Source: Acetobacteraceae bacterium UBA6159
GTDB lineage: Bacteria > Pseudomonadota > Alphaproteobacteria > Acetobacterales > Acetobacteraceae
NCBI GenBank assembly: GCA_002422345.1
Contig: DIUL01000047.1
Location: 4,665-9,942, forward strand
Direction: 5' to 3'
DNA length: 5,278 bases
The position numbers and the translations under genes were made by a program. The notes under the pieces were generated by a model. The model was not told where the DNA came from, made no database searches, and was given only the letters and a program-made list of their open reading frames with translations. Below are positions 1 to 5,142 of this stretch, piece by piece (the first letter of the stretch is position 1; each line of letters starts with the position of its first letter).

Positions 1-389
1 GGTCTTGATCATCAGGCCACCGGTCTGTAGGTCTCGCTTGCCCATCTCGGCGATGGCGCGTTCGGCCTGCACCCAACGGGCATAGGCCATGCAGTAGGCA
101 GCCAAGGCAACCCGATCGACCGCCTCCAGTGCCCGCAACGCGTGCAAGCCGTGTGCGACACGATCCCAGTCGGTGCGTGCGTCCAAGTTCAGGTGGTCGG
201 GTGGTTCCGGCATCGCCGTGATAGGCCGGTCCGGACGGGCCACTTGCCTGGGTTGCCCTCGATCAGTTTCAGATGGGTGGGCTTCGGCTTGCGCCTGCGG
301 GTCGTGACACTACCCAGTCGCGGCAAGATTGCAATGAAATGATCGTAGTACGCGCTTGGCTCCCGCGCACCCCAGCGCGAATGGTCCAT
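1..389 (-). pseudogene. P27-family phage terminase small subunit, frameshifted and cut by the window edge
   Basis: Small terminases bind phage DNA at the packaging start and hand it to the large subunit. The first half reads RRRKPKPTHLKLIEGNPGKW (about 300 down to 240), the classic N-terminal signature of the P27/Terminase_4 family. That frame then stops at 189. The family sequence continues one frame away as RPDRPITAMPEPPDHLNLD and on through ALEAVDRVALAAYCMAYARW to LMIKT at base 1, where the gene leaves the window. The switch needs one extra base in the run at 237-239 (GGG on plus, CCC on the coding strand), so a one-base loss is the simplest cause. No good start is visible: the codon before TTRRRK is GTC, and neither ATG at 389 nor TTG at 326 has a Shine-Dalgarno. 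The 389 limit is therefore only an outer bound. A sequencing error in the short run is the main alternative to a true pseudogene. Confidence 0.8.
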
Positions 390-391
390 CA

Positions 392-423
392 CGCGGAGAG
401 AATAAACCCTCCGCGGATGGAGG
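392..423 (+). promoter_or_regulatory. Leader with competing hairpins over the ribosome binding site
   Basis: CGCGGAG (392-398) pairs perfectly with CTCCGCG (409-415) across a ten-base A-rich loop. The same CCTCC (408-412) can instead pair with the Shine-Dalgarno GGAGG (419-423) across six bases. The two pairings exclude each other: the first leaves the ribosome binding site open, the second hides it. GGAGG sits five bases before the ATG at 429. The base pairing is seen directly; a regulatory role is inferred. No convincing -35/-10 promoter was found upstream. Confidence 0.5.
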
Positions 424-428
424 ACCAG

Positions 429-635
429 ATGACCACCACCCCGAAGACCAACGAAGCCGCCCTGGCTGCCTTCATGGCGGGCAAAACGGAGATCGACGTC
501 CTGCTGGCTCGTATCACCACCGCGAGCCACGACCACTTCGGCACGAGCCCCGAGCGCGTGACCTGGGGCGACGCCGGGAGCCTCGGCTTCATCACCGAGC
601 GCCTGAAGGAGATTACCGAGTTCCTCGGGGTCTGA
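429..635 (+). CDS. Small acidic hypothetical protein (68 aa)
   Basis: The function is not recognised. The start is the ATG at 429, chosen because GGAGG lies five bases upstream; the frame stays open upstream to 273 but without such a site. The product begins MTTTPKTNEAALAAFMAGK and looks soluble and helical: there is no signal peptide or membrane segment. The first half (about 8-35) can form a helix with EIDVLLARI, a mid part SPERVTWGDAGSLGFI is loop-like, and the end ITERLKEITEFLGV is a second amphipathic helix. The WGD-GSLG pattern followed by a helix is typical of small accessory proteins carried on proteobacterial mobile elements. It is the first gene of a two-gene plus-strand cassette, runs against the phage operon, and is followed after two bases by a large predicted RNA stem. 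It could be a small regulator or partner of the DUF3489 protein, but nothing in the sequence proves that. Confidence 0.8.
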   Translation: MTTTPKTNEAALAAFMAGKTEIDVLLARITTASHDHFGTSPERVTWGDAGSLGFITERLKEITEFLGV

Positions 636-637
636 CA

Positions 638-722
638 GCCCTCCCGCGACGGCCCCGACCGGGTGCGGCCCGGCGGGGCTGCGGGTCGTAGGAGGGCGGT
701 GGTCGCCCTCCAGACCGAGGAG
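638..722 (+). promoter_or_regulatory. Structured intergenic RNA with two mutually exclusive folds, upstream of the DUF3489 gene
   Basis: Fold A runs from 638 to 697: GCCCTCC (638-644) with GGAGGGC (691-697), CGAC (647-650) with GTCG (685-688), 651-657 with 674-680 (one G-U pair), and CCGGG (659-663) with CCCGG (669-673) around a five-base loop. That gives about 23 pairs with only small bulges. Fold B is a perfect 8-bp hairpin, GGAGGGCG (691-698) with CGCCCTCC (704-711), loop GTGGT. The folds share 691-697 and cannot coexist. In fold A the CCTCC at 707-711 is free to pair weakly with the Shine-Dalgarno GAGGAG (717-722); in fold B that site is exposed. The stem starts two bases after the previous stop codon, so a ribosome ending there would disturb fold A. 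The pairing is seen; the switch function is inferred. No T tract follows, so it is not a classic terminator. Confidence 0.6.
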
Positions 723-730
723 ACCCGATC

Positions 731-1507
731 ATGACGCAGACCCCGATCAAGCTTTCCGACACCGCGCGCGCCGTGCTGGAACACGCTGCTACCCGCAAGG
801 ACCATCTGGTCCGTCCTCCAAGCCTTCCAGCCGCCGCGCGCCAGAAGGTGGTCCGGTCCCTGCTGAACAGGGGGCTGGTCGAGGAAGTGCCGGCGCCCGT
901 CACCGACGGCGCTTACGCCTGGCGGACCGGCGAGGACGGGGTGGTTCTGATGTTGCGGGCCACACCGATCGGGCTCGCGGCGATCGGGCTGGTCGACGCC
1001 GGCAGCCTCCAGGAAGCCCCTACCGACGCGCCCACGTGGCCCGATACGGCCACGGAGGATGCGGTGGCACGCGAGGCCGCGTCGGTGGCCGATGCCCTCG
1101 ACACGGCGCCTGCACGCGGGAGTTTGCGGCAGGCGGTGCAGGCGGTGCTCGCCGCCTGGACTGACGAGACCAACCGCGAGACGGACATCATCGCCGCCCT
1201 GGAGGCACCCATGGCGGCGCTGCAGATCGCCCTGGCCAGCAAGCCTGCCCGAAGCATCGCCACGCCGCGTGGCCCGCGCGAGGGGACCAAGCAGGAGGCC
1301 GTGCTGGCTCTGCTGCGCCGAGAGGAGGGAGCGACCATCGCCCAGATCATGGAGAATACGGGCTGGCAGAGCCACACGGTGCGCGGCTTCCTTGCCGGGT
1401 TGAAGAAGAAGGGCACCCAGGTTGATGTGCTCGACCGCGTCCGTCAGGTCGGGCCGAGCAAGGAGGGGGCAAAAGGGTCCTACAGCATCTACCGCGTCAC
1501 CGGCTGA
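731..1507 (+). CDS. DUF3489 domain-containing protein (258 aa), putative DNA-binding regulator
   Basis: The molecular function of the family is not established. The start ATG at 731 has GAGGAG eight bases upstream. Residues 7-90 carry the family's usual N-terminal module: LSDTARAVLEHAA, then KVVRSLLNRGLVEEV and GLAAIGL, which reads like a winged-helix fold. Residues 91-180 form an alanine-rich linker, probably disordered or helical. Residues 184-258 are the DUF3489 domain: KQEAVLALLRREEGATIAQI, TGWQSHTVRGFLAGLKKKG and a final YSIYRVTG, again a winged-helix pattern, with SHTVRG as the likely recognition helix. Two such modules suggest DNA binding, which is inference. The gene is second in the plus-strand cassette, faces the terminase gene tail to tail, and is preceded by a structured RNA and followed by a nested hairpin. 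No truncation or frameshift is visible. Confidence 0.9.
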   Translation: MTQTPIKLSDTARAVLEHAATRKDHLVRPPSLPAAARQKVVRSLLNRGLVEEVPAPVTDGAYAWRTGEDGVVLMLRATPIGLAAIGLVDAGSLQEAPTDAPTWPDTATEDAVAREAASVADALDTAPARGSLRQAVQAVLAAWTDETNRETDIIAALEAPMAALQIALASKPARSIATPRGPREGTKQEAVLALLRREEGATIAQIMENTGWQSHTVRGFLAGLKKKGTQVDVLDRVRQVGPSKEGAKGSYSIYRVTG

Positions 1508-1569
1508 CGCCCCCGACTGACCCGATCACGCCGCCACCTGCCGCACGCGGGTGGCGGCGCCGTCAGCCG
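1501..1569 (+). terminator. Nested hairpin at the end of the DUF3489 gene, terminator-like
   Basis: The outer arms CGGCTGACG (1501-1509) and CGTCAGCCG (1561-1569) are perfect inverted repeats, and the left arm contains the TGA stop codon at 1505-1507. Inside, CGCCGCCACC (1529-1538) pairs with GGTGGCGGCG (1550-1559), extended by three more pairs to a five-base loop. No T run follows, so it is not a textbook intrinsic terminator. In high-GC bacteria strong stems without T tracts often end or stabilise transcripts, so a 3'-end role for the plus-strand cassette is likely but inferred. Confidence 0.55.
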
Positions 1570-1583
1570 CGACTCCACCGCTG

Positions 1584-1640
1584 ATGTCACGGTGCCGATG
1601 GCGAATCAGCAAGCTGAATGACCGGCGCCAAACGTGACAT
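1584..1640. repeat. Inverted repeat forming a long stem-loop in the convergent gap
   Basis: ATGTCACG (1584-1591) is the exact reverse complement of CGTGACAT (1633-1640). The pairing can continue inward with GTGCC (1592-1596) against GGCGC (1624-1628), including one G-U pair and a four-base bulge, and the interior holds a TCAGC/GCTGA pair (1606-1617). The structure sits between the tail-to-tail DUF3489 and large-terminase genes, in the roughly 190-base stretch with no credible gene. It could be a bidirectional transcript end or a protein-binding palindrome; neither is proven. Confidence 0.45.
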
Positions 1641-1677
1641 TCTCCTGGCGATCGGTCTGGACGCAGCAACGGTTGGC

Positions 1678-1696
1678 CGTGGGAAGGTTTCCCACG
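1678..1696. terminator. Short perfect hairpin just beyond the large-terminase stop codon
   Basis: CGTGGGAA (1678-1685) and TTCCCACG (1689-1696) form a perfect 8-bp stem with a three-base loop. It lies two bases past the TGA of the large terminase (1699-1701, minus strand). No T tract follows on either strand. Its position suggests a 3'-end role for the minus-strand phage operon, possibly as transcript stabiliser or weak terminator. Confidence 0.45.
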
Positions 1697-1698
1697 CT

Positions 1699-3498
1699 TC
1701 ACCACTCATCGTCGTCAGCGTGCGCATCCTGCCAGACCTCGAACCGGCGCTTGTGTTCCAGGAACAGCGGATGGCGCATGTCCCGCAGGACATCCGGGTC
1801 CCACGCCTGCAATGGCGCCGGATCGGGTTCGTCATACAGTGCCATATACAAGGCTGGGTCCTCGTAGATTGACTGTCCCTCCGCCTGCGGGTTGCGCGAC
1901 ATCAGCACCACGGCGTCGAACAGCGCCATCACCGGGTCGATCTTGCCAGTCCCGGCTGCCTGCTTGGTGATCGTGATGGCGTTCCCCTTCGGCTCCGCCT
2001 TCGCGTTCCCCACCGCCCAGTCCATGATCCGCTGCGGTGCGTGCAGCAGCGCCCCGGATGCCAGCTTGATCTCGGTGGTCTTGATCGCCCCGTTCAGCGT
2101 CCAACCTTGGGGTACGCCGACGACGCGGTCGTTGCCGGCGATACCAACCTCGGCCAGAGCATCGACGATGGCACCCACGCCCATCGGGTCGAGGCCTACC
2201 TGTGCCAGCAAGCCCGACTGCTCGACCTCGGCGCACAGGGCCGCCACCTGCGTGAACGCCTCCTCCATGTCTTCGACGATGACCAGATCGCCGTCGTGTT
2301 CGAAGTCGTGCAGGCGGGAGGCCTCGGACTTGCGCCGCTCCAGCACCGAGGCGTGAACCCAGGACTTCGACCAGGACAGCCAGCGTCGTTCCGCCGTCTC
2401 CCGCCCCAGCACCGCCACGGACAGCAGGTCATCCAGCCCCCCACCGTCGATACCGATCGTCACCACCTCGCAGCGTTTCAGCAGGCCCTCCAGCGTCAAC
2501 GTCGTGTCCGTCGCGCCCAGCCAGTGATCCGCTCCCCGCCAACGATCGGACTTGAGCGCCAGGCCGATCTCGACGTTGAGGTGCTGGCTCGCCCAGCGGG
2601 CGAGTTCGGCATCGCCGCTCTCCACCGCCGCCTCGTAGTCCGGCAGCAGGCGATCGACCGAGACGCTCAGCCCGTTGTTCGGCAGCACCATCCACCAGTT
2701 GGCGGGGTCCTTCCAGTCGGTACCATCGGGGAACTCATACAGCATCGGCAGGATCGGCAGCGTGGCTGAGCCGTCGCGGACCTTGCGGGCCTTGAGCAAC
2801 TCCGTCCGGAACACGCCGGACGGCGGGCGCTCGGACTGCGTGGTGATGGTCAACAGGAACCCCTCTGGGTTCGGCAGCAGCCCGCCGCGCAACTGGCCGA
2901 TCACCCGATCGGCGTCGTGCGCCTGGGCGATCACGTGCAACTCGTCGAGTAGCACGCCGGAGGGTTTCGATCCGGTGACCACTTTCGGATCAAACGATTT
3001 CACCTTCAGGAACGCCTTGCTCGGGCGGTAGGTGATGCGCTTGATGTGCTCGACCACATGGAACTTGGCGGCCAGCACGGGATCAGCCTCGACCATGCCG
3101 GCGGCCTGGCGGAAGGCGAGGTCGGCAACCTCCTGCGTGGGTGCCACCAGCAGGAACTCGGCGCGCGGACGACGGTTCATCAACAAGGCGGTGATCATGA
3201 TGGCCGCGCCGGTGGTGGTCTTGGACGACTTCTTCGGGACCAGACAGAAGAACTCCCGGATGGCACGGATGTCGGTCGCGGCATCGTAGGAACCGAACAG
3301 GGCACCGACCAGATCGCGCTGCCATGCCCCGGCGGCGTCGGCCAGGGCAGGGCGGTTGGGCACGTCCGGCAGGCGGAGTCGATTGAAGATCGCCACTGCG
3401 CGGGCAGCGGCGGCATGATCCAGCGGCAGGTCGGGGATCAGGGAGCGGCCAGCCTGGAGGCGTGCACCCCAGTCGGGGCAGGCGGTGGACCAGCCCAT
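1699..3498 (-). CDS. terL: Phage terminase large subunit (Terminase_1 / HK97-like), 599 aa
   Basis: The large terminase is the packaging motor: an N-terminal ATPase drives DNA into the procapsid and a C-terminal nuclease cuts the concatemer. With the ATG at 3498 as residue 1, a Walker A-like LVPKKSSKTT lies near 86-95 (the variant form lacking the usual GxxxxGK glycines, normal for this family), Walker B VLLDE near 182-186, and the coupling motif TTQSE near 219-223. The nuclease half shows acidic strands IGIDGGGLDD (about 348-357), VIVEDMEE (406-413) and GLDPMG (436-441), and ends with the family-typical KIDPVMALFDAVVLM (519-533). The length is normal and all motifs are intact. The ATG overlaps the upstream stop as TGATG, indicating coupled translation; GGGAGG (3517-3512) is 13 bases off. 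An in-frame TTG at 3519 is possible, but it lies upstream of that site and has none of its own. The gene is downstream of the probable small terminase, as expected for a packaging pair. Confidence 0.95.
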   Translation of the reverse strand: MGWSTACPDWGARLQAGRSLIPDLPLDHAAAARAVAIFNRLRLPDVPNRPALADAAGAWQRDLVGALFGSYDAATDIRAIREFFCLVPKKSSKTTTGAAIMITALLMNRRPRAEFLLVAPTQEVADLAFRQAAGMVEADPVLAAKFHVVEHIKRITYRPSKAFLKVKSFDPKVVTGSKPSGVLLDELHVIAQAHDADRVIGQLRGGLLPNPEGFLLTITTQSERPPSGVFRTELLKARKVRDGSATLPILPMLYEFPDGTDWKDPANWWMVLPNNGLSVSVDRLLPDYEAAVESGDAELARWASQHLNVEIGLALKSDRWRGADHWLGATDTTLTLEGLLKRCEVVTIGIDGGGLDDLLSVAVLGRETAERRWLSWSKSWVHASVLERRKSEASRLHDFEHDGDLVIVEDMEEAFTQVAALCAEVEQSGLLAQVGLDPMGVGAIVDALAEVGIAGNDRVVGVPQGWTLNGAIKTTEIKLASGALLHAPQRIMDWAVGNAKAEPKGNAITITKQAAGTGKIDPVMALFDAVVLMSRNPQAEGQSIYEDPALYMALYDEPDPAPLQAWDPDVLRDMRHPLFLEHKRRFEVWQDAHADDDEW

Positions 3499-3863
3499 CA
3501 GTTGAGCAGCGCCTCCCAACTCGTCCCTTGCTCAGCGGTGCGGGCGATCGATTCCAGCTGCTCCTTCTTCCCCGGCTCGATCGCCACATCGCGCCATCCG
3601 GCGCGGCACTTCAGCCAGAAGATGCAGGCCGTTACGGCTTCCTTGCCCGTGCCCTCGACCGCTTTGCGGAACAGCGACTGCGCGACCTTGGCGTTCGCCT
3701 CGATCGCGGCTGTGTCCAGTTCCTGCCAGAAGTGTTTCCGAAGTGTCGGAGACGAGCAACCGACCACCTTGGCGATGTCGTCCTGCGGCACGCCGTAGGC
3801 CGCCATGGCCTTGACCTGGGCGCGCTGAGACTCGGTGGGCGTGAACTCAGGCCGTCCGGCCAT
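3498..3863 (-). CDS. Helix-turn-helix protein, probable terminase small subunit (121 aa)
   Basis: The start is ATG at 3863, with AGGAG seven bases upstream; the frame is open to 4085, but that extension lies inside the methyltransferase gene and has no ribosome site. The product opens MAGRPEFTPTESQRAQVKAM, followed by a helix-turn-helix at about 17-46 (AAYGVPQDDIAKVVGCSSPTLRKHF). A helical middle EANAKVAQSLFRKAV and an IFWLKCRAGWRD segment (81-92) follow, then a charged tail. Proteins with this layout usually sit directly before the large terminase in alphaproteobacterial prophages. Small terminases commonly use a helix-turn-helix to bind the packaging site, so that role is likely, but it rests on position and fold. 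Homologues are often filed as hypothetical or as transcription regulators, which is the alternative. It overlaps the methyltransferase by 17 bases and the large terminase by one. Confidence 0.85.
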   Translation of the reverse strand: MAGRPEFTPTESQRAQVKAMAAYGVPQDDIAKVVGCSSPTLRKHFWQELDTAAIEANAKVAQSLFRKAVEGTGKEAVTACIFWLKCRAGWRDVAIEPGKKEQLESIARTAEQGTSWEALLN

Positions 3864-5142
3864 GGGGCGTCTCCTGCTGGCAGGTGGAGGTGGCTTGATC
3901 CAACGAAGCGCTGTCCTGCTCGGTATTTGCAGCCCGTTCCCCTGCAATCGCGGCAAAGGTCCGGTCAGTGCCGTCCAGCAGCGCTTCCTTGCCGGTGAAC
4001 GCCTGCCAACGGAGAATCGCGACGTCGACATAGGCGGGGCTGATCTCGATCGCGTGGCAAACGCGGCCGGTGGTTTCCGCGGCAATGATCGTGGTCCCCG
4101 AGCCGCTGAACGGTTCGTAGACGGCCTGGCCCGGGCTGGAATTGTTCAGCATCGGCCGGCGCATGCACTCCACCGGCTTCTGCGTGCCGTGGATGGTGGC
4201 TGCGTCCTGGTCGCGGCTGGGGATCGACCAGAGGGTTGTCTGCTTGCGATCGCCCGTCCAATGGCCGGTGCCCCGCACAGCGTACCACGCAGGTTCATGT
4301 TGCCAGTGATAATGGCCGCGGCTCATAACTAGGCGTTCCTTGGCCCAGACGATCTGGGCGCGGATGGCAAAGCCGCAGGCGGTGAGGCTGTCCGCCACCG
4401 TCGCCGCGTGCAGGGCGCCATGCCAGACATAAGCGACGTCGCCGGGGAACAGCGCCCAGGCTTCGCGCCAATCAGCACGATGATCATTCAGCACAGCGCC
4501 GGTGCGAGCGCTGGCAGAGACACCAGCGCGATTGCGCCAGGTCGGGTCGTATTCAACGCCGTACGGAGGGTCTGTGACCATCAGATGCGGCGTGACGCCA
4601 GCGAGCACCCGTTCGACCGTTGCGGGATTGGTGCAGTCGCCGCAGATTAGGCGATGCGACCCCAGGACCCAGACATCGCCGGGGCGGGTGACGGGGTGTT
4701 CGGGCACGGCCGGCACGTCGTCGGGATCAGTCAGGCCGACAATCGGTTCTGCCAGGAACGCGGCAATCTCGCCCGGATCAAATCCGGTCAGGCCCAGGTC
4801 GAAGCCCAGATCACGCAGGTCCTGGAACTCGAGGGTGAGCAGGTCATCGTCCCACGCCGCCCAGTTGGCGGAGCGGTTGGCCAGCAAGCGGAAGGCCTTG
4901 ATCTGGGCTTCGGTCAGGTCGTCGGCCAGCGCCACCGGCACGTCCGCCAGGCCGAGACGCTGGGCGGCCTTCAGCCGCAGGTGCCCGTCGATGACGGTGC
5001 CGTCCGACCGCGCCACCACAGGGATGCGGAAGCCGAACTCGCGGATGGCGGCGCACATCTTGTCCACCGCCGCGTCGTTCTTGCGCGGGTTGCGGGCGTA
5101 GGGAATCAGCCGCGCCACCGGCCATGTCTCGACCATCAGCAT
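3847..5142 (-). CDS. ParB-domain / beta-class DNA methyltransferase fusion (431 aa)
   Basis: This is predicted to methylate an exocyclic amino group (N6-adenine or N4-cytosine) in DNA using S-adenosylmethionine. Residues 1-95 form a ParB/sulfiredoxin-like domain: PYARNPRKN (14-22) and the signature VIDGHLRLKAAQRLG (50-64). The catalytic motif IV DPPY is at 191-194, preceded by ICGDCT (166-171). HGTQKP lies at 319-323, and the cofactor-binding motif FSGSGTT at 345-351. Motif IV before motif I marks the beta class. The last 40 residues are polar and variable. The start ATG at 5142 has AGGAGG seven bases upstream; a second ATG at 5136 is less likely. The gene overlaps the upstream methyltransferase by 7 bases and the small terminase by 17. 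No restriction enzyme is nearby, so it is probably an orphan phage enzyme that protects phage DNA or marks it for packaging or replication. The recognition site cannot be read from sequence. Confidence 0.93.
   Translation of the reverse strand: MLMVETWPVARLIPYARNPRKNDAAVDKMCAAIREFGFRIPVVARSDGTVIDGHLRLKAAQRLGLADVPVALADDLTEAQIKAFRLLANRSANWAAWDDDLLTLEFQDLRDLGFDLGLTGFDPGEIAAFLAEPIVGLTDPDDVPAVPEHPVTRPGDVWVLGSHRLICGDCTNPATVERVLAGVTPHLMVTDPPYGVEYDPTWRNRAGVSASARTGAVLNDHRADWREAWALFPGDVAYVWHGALHAATVADSLTACGFAIRAQIVWAKERLVMSRGHYHWQHEPAWYAVRGTGHWTGDRKQTTLWSIPSRDQDAATIHGTQKPVECMRRPMLNNSSPGQAVYEPFSGSGTTIIAAETTGRVCHAIEISPAYVDVAILRWQAFTGKEALLDGTDRTFAAIAGERAANTEQDSASLDQATSTCQQETPHGRTA
3871..3875 (-). promoter_or_regulatory. 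Ribosome binding site AGGAG of the small-terminase gene
   Basis: AGGAG on the minus strand lies seven bases before the ATG at 3863. It decides the start in favour of the 121-residue product over the 195-residue open frame, and it lies inside the coding sequence of the upstream methyltransferase. Confidence 0.75.

Noticed and set aside
189..326. Programmed -1 frameshift to rescue the P27 gene
   Set aside because: The switch region reads AAG TGG CCC GTC on the coding strand, without a slippery heptamer, and this family is not known for frameshifting. A mutation or sequencing error is simpler.
329..428. Sigma-70 promoter for the plus-strand cassette (TTGCAA at 329-334 as a -35 box)
   Set aside because: No acceptable -10 hexamer is found at the right spacing. 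The AATAAA-like stretch at 401-406 lies in a hairpin loop and lacks a matching -35, so no promoter is claimed.
389..1375. Long minus-strand open frame of 328 codons across the DUF3489 gene
   Set aside because: It lies opposite a clear DUF3489 coding sequence with a good ribosome site, resembles no family, and is rich in R, G and P as expected of an antisense frame in high-GC DNA.
1618..1872. Plus-strand open frame of 84 codons in the convergent gap
   Set aside because: Its second half is antisense to the large-terminase C-terminus and its first half runs through inverted repeats; no Shine-Dalgarno precedes the ATG.
2041..2769. Plus-strand open frame of 242 codons
   Set aside because: It is antisense to the large terminase, whose motifs are intact on the other strand; it has no ribosome site or recognisable motif.
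3046..3798. Plus-strand open frame of 250 codons
   Set aside because: It is antisense to the N-terminal part of the large terminase and the small terminase; its composition fits a shadow frame.
3864..4085. Longer 195-residue form of the small terminase
   Set aside because: The extra 74 residues are a shadow of the methyltransferase C-terminal region, low in complexity, with no ribosome site; AGGAG marks the ATG at 3863.
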